Below, piece by piece: positions 17,570-25,054 of a stretch of 51,286 nucleotides of DNA. Positions within the stretch are counted from its first letter, which is position 1. Each line of letters starts with the position of its first letter. The position numbers were made by a program, and so were the translations under genes. Source of the stretch: Faecalibacterium sp. Lineage in GTDB: Bacteria > Bacillota > Clostridia > Oscillospirales > Ruminococcaceae. Where the stretch lies: contig JAHHRL010000011.1 in assembly GCA_020025825.1 (NCBI GenBank), forward strand, positions 1 through 51,286, written 5' to 3'. Below the pieces are notes generated by a model. That model worked only from the letters and a program-made list of their open reading frames with translations. It was not told the DNA's origin and did not search any database.

Positions 17570-18144
17570 AAACCTGCATGGAATTATTTTTCAGCTTCCT
17601 GCAAATTGGTGCATTCAGCTTTGGCGGGGGCTATGCGGCAATTCCGCTGATTCAGGGTCAGGTGGTGGACCATCATGGCTGGCTGACCATGGCAGAGTTT
17701 ACAGATTTGATTACGATTTCTGAAATGACCCCCGGCCCGATTGCCATCAACTCGGCAACTTTTGTAGGAATCCGTGTTGCAGGGATACCGGGCGCATTAG
17801 CGTCTACACTGGGGTGTGTGCTGCCTTCCTGCATCATTGTTATCCTGATTGCCAAGTTATACTTAAAATATCGGGATATGTCTTGGTTACAGACTATTTT
17901 ACAAACACTGCGCCCGGCGGTAGTGGCTATGATTGGTGCGGCAGGGGTTTCTATTTTGATTTCAGCTTTCTGGGGCAGCGGTGCAGCCATTGCTTTAGCA
18001 GAAACTCGCTGGCATTTGGTTGTCATATTTACCGTATGTGTGATAATGCTGGAAAAACGCAAGATGAATCCCATTCTGGTTATGGTATCGGCCGGCGGCA
18101 TGAATTTGGTGTATGCACTGGCAGCGCAGTACTTAATGCGATAA
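17566..18144 (+). CDS. chromate transporter family protein, second subunit
   Basis: 192 residues, homologous to its upstream neighbour: AFSFGGGYAAIPLIQGQVV and EMTPGPIAINSATFVGIR carry the same two conserved motifs, as expected for the pair that together form the antiparallel repeat of ChrA. Coupled to the first subunit by a 4-base ATGA overlap and closed by its own terminator. Function otherwise as for the first subunit. Confidence 0.88.
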   Translation: MKTCMELFFSFLQIGAFSFGGGYAAIPLIQGQVVDHHGWLTMAEFTDLITISEMTPGPIAINSATFVGIRVAGIPGALASTLGCVLPSCIIVILIAKLYLKYRDMSWLQTILQTLRPAVVAMIGAAGVSILISAFWGSGAAIALAETRWHLVVIFTVCVIMLEKRKMNPILVMVSAGGMNLVYALAAQYLMR

Positions 18145-18169
18145 GAAAACCATAAAATGCAAAGAAAGA

Positions 18170-18198
18170 CCTCCCGATGCAGAACGGGAGGCTTTTTT
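18170..18198 (+). terminator. terminator after the chromate-transporter pair
   Basis: CCTCCCG (18170-18176) pairs with CGGGAGG (18185-18191); six Ts follow from 18193. Confidence 0.75.
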
Positions 18199-18387
18199 AT
18201 TCAAAAGAGGCATAAAACATTACGCTGTGCGGGCATTTTAAGATGCAGACAGTGATTTCTGCCGCAAGGCAGGGCTTCTCTTTTTCTTGCGGAAAGTGCA
18301 TAGATTGTTCTTTATTTATCCACATATATCCTATATAATAAGTGTGGTATTTATTGTTTGCTTGGTTGCAAAAAAGGAGTGAATAAC

Positions 18388-19086
18388 ATGACGAATCAAA
18401 AAGTGCTGGTTGTAGATGACGACCAGAATATTTGCGAAGTGCTGCGCCTGTATCTGGTAAAAGAGGGGTACACGGTTATTGTGGCAAACGACGGTGTGCA
18501 GGCGCTGGAAGTATATGAAAAAGAAAAGCCCGATATGGTGCTTTTGGACGTTATGATGCCTCGCATGGACGGCTGGGAAACCTGCCGCCGTATTCGTCAG
18601 CAGGGCAACACCCCTGTTATTATGCTGACCGCTAAGGGAGACACCTTTGATAAGGTTTTGGGCTTGGAGCTGGGTGCAGACGACTATGTGGTAAAGCCCT
18701 TTGATGCAAAGGAAGTTGTAGCACGTATTAAAGCAGTGCTGCGCCGCTGCGGCGAAAGCGAAAAGCCGGAAGAAAAGCAGGAAGGCGTGCTGGAGTTTGA
18801 AAACCTGCGTCTGGACATGAACAGCTATGAGCTGCGGGTAAACGGCAAAGTGGTGGAGGCTCCGCCTAAGGAGCTGGAGCTGCTGAACTGTCTGGCAGGC
18901 CACCCCAACCGTGTGTATACACGTGACCAGCTGCTGGACGAGGTATGGGGCTTTGAGTATTACGGCGATTCCCGTACGATTGACGTGCACGTAAAGCGTC
19001 TGCGTGAAAAGCTGGCTTCTGCCTCTGACAAGTGGGAGCTGAAAACCGTGTGGGGCGTTGGATATAAATTCGAGGTGCGTCAGTAA
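18388..19086 (+). CDS. OmpR/PhoB-type response regulator
   Basis: 232 residues. Receiver domain at 1-120 with acidic pocket D10-D12, phospho-acceptor D54 (VLLDVMMP), T81 and K103 (VVKPFD). Winged-helix DNA-binding domain from about 130, ending in TVWGVGYKFEV. Two bases separate it from the kinase gene. The ATG at 18388 follows AAAGGAG; an earlier in-frame start lacks one. The signal sensed is not evident. Confidence 0.95.
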   Translation: MTNQKVLVVDDDQNICEVLRLYLVKEGYTVIVANDGVQALEVYEKEKPDMVLLDVMMPRMDGWETCRRIRQQGNTPVIMLTAKGDTFDKVLGLELGADDYVVKPFDAKEVVARIKAVLRRCGESEKPEEKQEGVLEFENLRLDMNSYELRVNGKVVEAPPKELELLNCLAGHPNRVYTRDQLLDEVWGFEYYGDSRTIDVHVKRLREKLASASDKWELKTVWGVGYKFEVRQ

Positions 19087-19088
19087 TT

Positions 19089-20594
19089 ATGCGCAAAAGT
19101 ATTTCCGTTTCCTTTTTCTCCATGGTATCCACGCTGCTGCTGGCGGGTATTCTGGTGATGGGACTTTCCCAAATGGCACTTTTTGCCAAGTATTTTGCAG
19201 AGGAAAATTATAAGACCGAGGACCAGATGATGAGTTTGGCCATTCGCATTACAGAGGAAAGACGTCAGGCAAAGGATACTTACGAGCAAGGCCGTGAGGA
19301 GGAATCCGCCAGAAAAACCTTGGAAGTAATGTGGGAAAGCTCCGGATTGAATATGCTGGTTACCGACCAGCAGGGCAATATCCTGTTGGCGATGGACCCG
19401 GTAATCAAACCGGCCGAGGTGCTTTCGGATAAATGCCTGGAACAGGTTTGTAAGGATATTGCAGACCCGGAAGGCCGCTATCACGGATTGACGGATTTAG
19501 GCGGATTGCTGCCGCAGCGCAGCTATGTTACGGCAGCGCAGGTTGCCGACAGTTACCTGTTTGTGTATACCCCCGTAGACAGCTTTGGTACGTTTTTAAG
19601 CCAGATGTTCTCCAACTTTTTGCTGTCTGCAAGCTTGATGCTGCTGTGCGCTATGATTTTGACCATGAATCTGAGCAATCGCCTGACAGCACCATTGCAT
19701 GAAATCAGTCAGGTGGCACGCAAGTTCGGCGGCGGCGATATGACGGTCCGTGTGAAAGGCGTGAACAGTGAAGACGAGGTTGGTCAGCTGGCAGCAGACT
19801 TTAACACAATGGCTGCAAACCTGGAAGCAATGGACCGTTCCCGTGCATTGTTTACGGGCAATATTGCGCATGAGCTGCGCACGCCTATGACAACCATCAA
19901 GGGATTTATTGACGGTATGCTGGACGGCACCATTCCGCCGGAACTCCAAAATCATTACCTGACGATTGTTTCTCAAGAGGTCGGCCGTTTGGCACGTCTG
20001 GTACAAAATATGCTGGATATTACCAAACTGGAATCCGGCGAGTATCAGGTACACGCTAGATTGTACAATGTGTGGGAAACGCTGGCGGGTGCTGCTATCA
20101 GCGCAGAACAGCGCATTACCAACGGTAAAATCAATCTGGAAGGCTTGGAAGAACTGGGCCAGACCTTAGTTTATGCCGACCCGGATTTGATTCATCAGGT
20201 TGCTTACAACTTGCTGGATAATGCCATCAAGTTTACGCCCGAAAACGGTACCATTCGTTTGGACGCACAGCGTCTGGGCCCGGAGGTGGAGATTTCCGTA
20301 TGGAACAGCGGACAGGGCATCAGCGAGCAGGCTTTGCCGTTTGTTTTTGAGCGTTTCTATAAAGAAGACCAGTCCCGTGGTTTGCACGCAAAGGGCAGTG
20401 GCTTAGGCTTGCATATTTGTAAAGTGCTGGTCAATCTGTCCGGCGGCCGGATTTGGGTGGAAAGCAAACAGGGCGAGTGGTGCCGGTTTGCGTTTACTTT
20501 GCCGGCAGAGCTGCCCAACAAAAAGGACCTTTTGAAACTGTCGGCGCAGACAGAAGATGCGAAGACAGAAAAAGAAAATAAAAAGCGCCTGTGA
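19089..20594 (+). CDS. sensor histidine kinase (HAMP-HisKA-HATPase)
   Basis: 501 residues. Membrane helix 1 at about 8-30, an extracytoplasmic region of about 130 residues, helix 2 at about 173-193, then HAMP. The HisKA box GNIAHELRTPMT has H261. ATP-binding boxes are complete: NLLDNAIKFTP (N), WNSGQGI (G1), FERFYK (F) and GSGLGLHICK (G2). The last about 30 residues are a charged tail. Partner of the preceding response regulator. Confidence 0.95.
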   Translation: MRKSISVSFFSMVSTLLLAGILVMGLSQMALFAKYFAEENYKTEDQMMSLAIRITEERRQAKDTYEQGREEESARKTLEVMWESSGLNMLVTDQQGNILLAMDPVIKPAEVLSDKCLEQVCKDIADPEGRYHGLTDLGGLLPQRSYVTAAQVADSYLFVYTPVDSFGTFLSQMFSNFLLSASLMLLCAMILTMNLSNRLTAPLHEISQVARKFGGGDMTVRVKGVNSEDEVGQLAADFNTMAANLEAMDRSRALFTGNIAHELRTPMTTIKGFIDGMLDGTIPPELQNHYLTIVSQEVGRLARLVQNMLDITKLESGEYQVHARLYNVWETLAGAAISAEQRITNGKINLEGLEELGQTLVYADPDLIHQVAYNLLDNAIKFTPENGTIRLDAQRLGPEVEISVWNSGQGISEQALPFVFERFYKEDQSRGLHAKGSGLGLHICKVLVNLSGGRIWVESKQGEWCRFAFTLPAELPNKKDLLKLSAQTEDAKTEKENKKRL

Positions 20595-20621
20595 TATAGA
20601 GTAAGGCCTTTTGGAATGTGA

Positions 20622-20676
20622 AAACTCTCCTTGCGGAAGAGGACGGATTTCGTCCTTTGGCAAGGAGAGTTTTTTT
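20622..20676 (+). terminator. terminator after the two-component operon
   Basis: Arms AAACTCTCCTTGC (20622-20634) and its complement ending at 20673 enclose a second small hairpin (GGACG-ATTT-CGTCC); a T-run closes it. Confidence 0.75.
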
Positions 20677-20810
20677 AACGGCAACAGACAGGACCATGCA
20701 AAAAAAACAGGCAATGCGCACAAATAAACGAGTTTAGAGTTGTGATTTTGGTACAGAGCAGCATTATGGGCAGACAGGTGTAAAAGTTTTGTGGATAAGC
20801 GGCGCATAGT

Positions 20811-20857
20811 TTGATTTTTACCACGTGATACGGTACAATACATAATGATGTATTATG
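20811..20857 (+). promoter_or_regulatory. rpe promoter with inverted repeat at the start site
   Basis: TTGATT (20811-20816), a 17-base spacer and TACAAT (20834-20839) make a good sigma-A promoter. CATAAT-GATGT-ATTATG (20841-20857), a perfect 6-bp inverted repeat, covers the expected transcription start and is a candidate operator. Confidence 0.6.
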
Positions 20858-20921
20858 GGAGTTTGCATATAAACTCTGTTAAAATGATAAATCCAATTTT
20901 AGATAAAGGAAGTGTTACGAT

Positions 20922-21572
20922 ATGTCGATGGTAAGCCCTTCGATTTTGTCTGCAGATTTCGGCCATTTGGCAGCGGATTGCCGTATGGTGCTGGAGGCCG
21001 GCAGTGCAATGCTGCACTATGATGTAATGGACGGCCATTTTGTGCCCAATATCAGCTTTGGTGTGCCTGTGCTGAAAAGCCTGCATAAGAACTTGCCGGA
21101 TGCATTTTACGATGTGCATTTGATGATTTCCCACCCGATGCAGTACGCAAAGGCTTTTGCGGACGCAGGTGCTACCCTTATCAATTTCCATCTGGAAAGT
21201 GAAGACGATGTGGCGCAGACCTTAGCGGCAATTCGTGACGCAGGCTGCAAAACCGGCCTGACCATTAAGCCCGGCGCACCGGCGGAGGCTTTGTTCCCTT
21301 GGCTGGACCAGCTGGATTTGGTTTTGGTGATGAGCGTTGAACCCGGTTTCGGCGGCCAAAAGTTTATGCCCGCTGCACTGGATAAGCTGCGCATTTTGAA
21401 AGCAGAACGGGAAAAGCGCGGGCTTTCCTTTATGCTGGAAGTGGACGGCGGTGTAGATGCAAAAACAGGTCCTGCCTGTGTGGAAGCCGGTGCAGACGTA
21501 CTGGTAGCGGGCAGTGCTGTTTTTGCGGCGGCAGACCCCATCGCTTCGGTAAAAGCGCTTGCAGCCCTGTAA
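20922..21572 (+). CDS. rpe: ribulose-phosphate 3-epimerase
   Basis: 216 residues, normal length. MVSPSILSADFGHL is the family start; the metal/catalytic residues lie in HYDVMDGHFVPN, DVHLMI and VDGGVD, and the phosphate loop is near the end (GADVLVAGSAVF). It interconverts ribulose- and xylulose-5-phosphate in the pentose phosphate pathway. The start follows AAAGGAAG. The next gene begins 25 bases later on the same strand, so the Rnf-like genes may be read from the rpe promoter. Confidence 0.96.
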   Translation: MSMVSPSILSADFGHLAADCRMVLEAGSAMLHYDVMDGHFVPNISFGVPVLKSLHKNLPDAFYDVHLMISHPMQYAKAFADAGATLINFHLESEDDVAQTLAAIRDAGCKTGLTIKPGAPAEALFPWLDQLDLVLVMSVEPGFGGQKFMPAALDKLRILKAEREKRGLSFMLEVDGGVDAKTGPACVEAGADVLVAGSAVFAAADPIASVKALAAL

Positions 21573-21596
21573 GCGGTAAAAGTAAGGAGCATTTCC

Positions 21597-22610
21597 ATGT
21601 TCAACACACAAAAGTTAAATGCCGGCCGCAATCGGCGTTATTATGTAGATATCTGCTTGCTTGGCGTGCCTTTGCTGAGTATGGCATATTTTTATTATGG
21701 CCTGCGCCCGGTTTTAATGGGTGGCTTTGCCATTATTTTAGGTAACCTGTGCGACCGGCTGGTTTGCTGGCTGCGCCATCGGGAGTACCGGGATGATGAC
21801 TGGTCCAGCGAGAGCTTTGCGCTGCTGATTGCAATGCTGATGCCGGCCAGCTGTGACTGGTATGTACTAACCGTAGCAGTGCTTGCCGGTGTTTTGATTG
21901 GCAAAGAGGCCTTTGGCGGTTACGGAAAATATCCGTTCCATCCGGCAGCAGTTGGCTACGTGGTAGCAGCTGTATCTTGGCCGGATCAGGTGTTCCGCTA
22001 TCCTACACCGGGCACGATTTTGCCTTTAGGCAAAATCAGCAATCTGCCGCTTTCCGGCGGCATTTCCAATATGCTGAAAAACGGCGCAATGCCCAACACC
22101 GGTATGCTGGATATGCTGCTGGGCAATTATGCCGGCCCCATGGGCACAACGGCTGTGCTGGTTTTGCTGGCTTGTGCTGTCTTTTTGCTGGTGCGCCGGG
22201 ATATTTCGCTTTATGCACCGGCAGCCTTTTTGGTTACCTGCGGCATGGTTGCCTTGCTGTATCCCCGTGAGGCTGTGCTGGAGGGTGCCGCAGTTGCACA
22301 GACCCTTGCAGGTCGTTTCCATCTGGCTGCGTATGAGCTGGTTTCCGGTGCGGTGCCGTTTGGTGCACTGTTTTTGGCAACAGAACCCTATACCATGCCA
22401 CGGCGGCACCGTGGCGGTCAGGCACTGTATGGTATTTTGCTTGGCTTAATGACAACGGCATTCCGCTATTACGGCGTGTATGATACGGGCATCTGTTTTG
22501 CAGTGCTGACAGTGGACAGCGTTTCGCAGTGGTTAGACCGTTTGACAGAGTGGATTTATTTGCGGCTGCAAACAATCCCCAAGAAGGGAGGCCGGGCAAA
22601 TGCGCAGTGA
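21597..22610 (+). CDS. RnfD/NqrB-like membrane protein, flavinylation site absent
   Basis: 337 residues, about 8-10 membrane helices. FGGYGKYPFHPAAVGY (about 106-121) and GNYAGPMGTTAVLVLL (about 176-191) correspond to conserved RnfD blocks. The (S/T)GAT motif where RnfD normally carries covalent FMN is not present; the aligned region reads PLSGGISNML (151-160). AAGGAG precedes the ATG. It overlaps the RnfE-like gene by 11 bases. No RnfB, RnfC or RnfG gene is nearby, so an Rnf electron-transport role should not be assumed. Confidence 0.8.
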   Translation: MFNTQKLNAGRNRRYYVDICLLGVPLLSMAYFYYGLRPVLMGGFAIILGNLCDRLVCWLRHREYRDDDWSSESFALLIAMLMPASCDWYVLTVAVLAGVLIGKEAFGGYGKYPFHPAAVGYVVAAVSWPDQVFRYPTPGTILPLGKISNLPLSGGISNMLKNGAMPNTGMLDMLLGNYAGPMGTTAVLVLLACAVFLLVRRDISLYAPAAFLVTCGMVALLYPREAVLEGAAVAQTLAGRFHLAAYELVSGAVPFGALFLATEPYTMPRRHRGGQALYGILLGLMTTAFRYYGVYDTGICFAVLTVDSVSQWLDRLTEWIYLRLQTIPKKGGRANAQ

Positions 22611-23250
22611 ACGTGCTCGTTTGATTTTATCCGAGGAAGAACATTATTTTCATCACGACCGTATCTTTTTGAACAACCCCGCCGTTATGCAGGGTATGGG
22701 TATGGCACCGCTGGTGATTATGGCTACTACGGGACGCAAGGCAATGCTGCTGGCAGTTGCAGTTGCAATGCTGCTGACGCCTACCCGTGTTTTGTGCAGC
22801 TTGCTGCTGCAAAAAGTGCGGCAGCCGTTATTGCGTGCAGGGGTATACTGCGGCGTTTCGGCAGCGGTTTATATTGTTGTTTGGCTTTTAATGCGTGACT
22901 TTTTCGGTAACGATATGCTTACGCTGGGCTTGTACCTGCCGCTGCTGGTGGTTGACCCGCTGGTTATTTACCGCCATGGCCGTGTAGCAGAGCCTGTGCG
23001 CAAGGCTTTTTCCAAGGGCTTGCGTATTACCTTGGGCTACGGTTTAGTGCTGATGATTACCGGCTGCCTGCGTGAGTTGCTGTCTTTGGGAACCATCTTT
23101 GACAACCGTATTTTTGATATGTCTTTGCTGCCGGTTGCAACCAGCCCCGCAGGCGGCTTTTTGCTGATTGGTGTGGTTTTTGCTGTATGGCGCAGCATTG
23201 GCAACGCTTGGCGCAGATACCTGGAACAGGAGGCGAAGAAAAAAGCATGA
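22600..23250 (+). CDS. RnfE/NqrD-like membrane protein lacking the iron-site cysteines
   Basis: 216 residues, about six membrane helices. NNPAVMQGMGMAPLV (25-39) aligns with the RnfE pattern NNPxxxQxLGxCP, but the cysteine is Ala36. GLYLPLLVVDPLVI (110-123) aligns with the second half-site VVNCII, where the cysteine is Pro120. Both Fe-S ligands contributed by this subunit are therefore missing. A GGGAGG site precedes the ATG; the stop overlaps the next start as ATGA. Confidence 0.8.
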   Translation: MRSERARLILSEEEHYFHHDRIFLNNPAVMQGMGMAPLVIMATTGRKAMLLAVAVAMLLTPTRVLCSLLLQKVRQPLLRAGVYCGVSAAVYIVVWLLMRDFFGNDMLTLGLYLPLLVVDPLVIYRHGRVAEPVRKAFSKGLRITLGYGLVLMITGCLRELLSLGTIFDNRIFDMSLLPVATSPAGGFLLIGVVFAVWRSIGNAWRRYLEQEAKKKA

Positions 23251-23858
23251 GTGCAGTAATCTCTGCGGTAGCAACCTTTTTTGTGTATGCGGTTATGGCA
23301 ACCTTTGCCCAGAATGCTGTGTTTGCACGTGGTATGGGTGTGTCCCGACTGGTGCAGTTGGTTGGTGACGATGACACCTCCAGCTTGCTGTTCGGCTCGC
23401 TGCTGAGTGTAATTTGTGTGCTGAGTGCTCCGCTGACTTGGGGCATTGGTATTTTGCTGCGTAATTTCAGTTATCGGGCGGCTGTGCGTCCGCTGATATT
23501 TGTGGCTTGCAGCTTTTTGATTTGCGGCGCATTATGGCTGCTGTTTACCCGTGTGGAGAAAATCCCGTATCGGCTGCGGCTGCGTGCAATGCTGCCCAAT
23601 GCAGGCTTTAACACCTGTGTGCTGGGTACCTTGCTGGCATCTACCGTGCAGCGCTTTACGCTGGCACAAACCTTGGGCTTTGCACTGGGCAGCGGCGTAG
23701 GTTATCTGATTGCAGTGCTGATGGTTGGCGAAGCACGCCGCCGGTTGCGCAGTAACTCGGTGCCAAAGCCCTTCCGTGGTTTGCCCATTGTTATGATTTA
23801 TATCGGTATTTTGGCAATGGCTATCTACGGCTTTACCGGACATATGATTGCAATTTGA
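23247..23858 (+). CDS. RnfA/NqrE-like membrane protein, first cysteine ligand missing
   Basis: 203 residues, about six membrane helices. QNAVFARGMGVSRLV aligns with RnfA NNFVLxRxLGICPFL; the ligand cysteine is Ser33. The second site reads FNTCVLGT (121-128) instead of TNCAVLG: Thr123 takes the cysteine position, with Cys124 next to it. The start at 23247 follows GGAGG and overlaps the RnfE-like stop by 4 bases. With its two neighbours it forms a D-E-A triplet. Confidence 0.8.
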   Translation: MSAVISAVATFFVYAVMATFAQNAVFARGMGVSRLVQLVGDDDTSSLLFGSLLSVICVLSAPLTWGIGILLRNFSYRAAVRPLIFVACSFLICGALWLLFTRVEKIPYRLRLRAMLPNAGFNTCVLGTLLASTVQRFTLAQTLGFALGSGVGYLIAVLMVGEARRRLRSNSVPKPFRGLPIVMIYIGILAMAIYGFTGHMIAI

Positions 23859-23895
23859 TTTTGCACCCGTGAACTTAGAGAAAAAGGAGCGTTCT

Positions 23896-25020
23896 ATGGC
23901 TAAGCGAAAAAAGAATATAGGGCGTGTGAAACGGTATAACCATAATTTCTATACGACGGGCCGAACCTATTGGATCAAGCGTGTGGGAACAGGTGTACTG
24001 GTAGTAGCCGCAGTATTTTTAATTGGATTTGTAGTGGCTCCGGCCTTTTTAGACTGGGGCAGCAACCTTTGGTATACAGTGATAAAGGATAAGCCCGCAT
24101 CGTCCTCGCAGCCGCAGGAAACCCAGCTGCCGGATGAAAGCACGCCGCCTGTGGAAACAGATGACCCTGCGGAGCCGAATCTTCCCGAAGCAACGCCGGA
24201 ACCCGAGCAGGGCAATGTCCCCGGTAAGGTGCAGGTGCTTAGTCTGTCGGCGCTGAGCAGCCCCGAAGCTATGCAGAAAGCTGCGCAGGATTTGCGTGCG
24301 CAGGGCATTACGTATGGCTTGGTGCCGCTGAAAGACGAAAGCGGATACATCTACTATAACAGTACGGTTCCGCAGGCGGCGGCAAGTATTGCTGCAACAA
24401 CGGTAGAACCGGCTGCGATTGCAGCGGCACTGCGTGCCGAAGGGGTACAGCCTGTAGCGGTGATTGCCGCATTTAAGGACCCCATGGTCAGCCGTGAGCT
24501 GGGCATCCGCTATGCGGGTATGGACTATATGTGGCTGGACAATAAGGCTGAAGCCGGCGGTAAGCGCTGGATGAACCCTTACAGCCCGGAAGCAGTTGCC
24601 TATATTGGAGATTTGATTCAGGAAGCCTGTGACATGGGCTTTGAAAAAGTTGTGCTGTCCGGTGTGCAATTCCCACGGCAGGAAAGTGCAAAGCAGGATT
24701 TTGGCGATACCTATGGCAGAGATCGTGCTGCCCAGCTGAAAGAAGATATTGCCGTGTGGGAAAAACGTTTTGCAGGTGTGTGCACACTCGTGTATGAAGT
24801 CCCGTACGAAAGCTGCGTGACACCTTCTACCACGTTGGGTACGGCAGCACCCGGCGCACTGGGCATGAAAAACCTGATGGTGCGTATGCCTGCTGCTGAC
24901 CAAGAACTCGAAGATGGTGCGGCAGTGCTCGCACAGGAAGAACTAACACAGCTGCTGCGCCAAGACGGCGTAGAGACCATTGCATTGCGCAATGGTGTGG
25001 CAGGCGATGTGATTGGCTAA
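23896..25020 (+). CDS. membrane-anchored glycosidase-like protein (PF13200/DUF4015-like)
   Basis: 374 residues. The basic N-terminus is followed by one membrane helix (GVLVVAAVFLIGFVVAPAF) and a Pro/Glu-rich linker, then an extracellular TIM-barrel-like domain: VQVLSLSALSS, GITYGLVPLKDESGYIYY, GVQPVAVIAAFKDP and KRWMNPYSPEAVAYIGDLI, resembling the putative glycosyl hydrolase domain DUF4015. ATG at 23896 follows AAAGGAG. It lies 37 bases after the Rnf-like triplet and is probably in the same transcript. Confidence 0.7.
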   Translation: MAKRKKNIGRVKRYNHNFYTTGRTYWIKRVGTGVLVVAAVFLIGFVVAPAFLDWGSNLWYTVIKDKPASSSQPQETQLPDESTPPVETDDPAEPNLPEATPEPEQGNVPGKVQVLSLSALSSPEAMQKAAQDLRAQGITYGLVPLKDESGYIYYNSTVPQAAASIAATTVEPAAIAAALRAEGVQPVAVIAAFKDPMVSRELGIRYAGMDYMWLDNKAEAGGKRWMNPYSPEAVAYIGDLIQEACDMGFEKVVLSGVQFPRQESAKQDFGDTYGRDRAAQLKEDIAVWEKRFAGVCTLVYEVPYESCVTPSTTLGTAAPGALGMKNLMVRMPAADQELEDGAAVLAQEELTQLLRQDGVETIALRNGVAGDVIG

Positions 25021-25054
25021 AATCGCCGCAAATACCAAATAATAAAGGATATCT

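Larger units (their letters stand above)
20595..20921. other. intergenic region between kinase gene and rpe
   Basis: Holds the kinase terminator on the left and the rpe promoter with an adjacent inverted repeat on the right. The 135 bases between them show no gene or RNA motif that I can identify. Confidence 0.5.
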
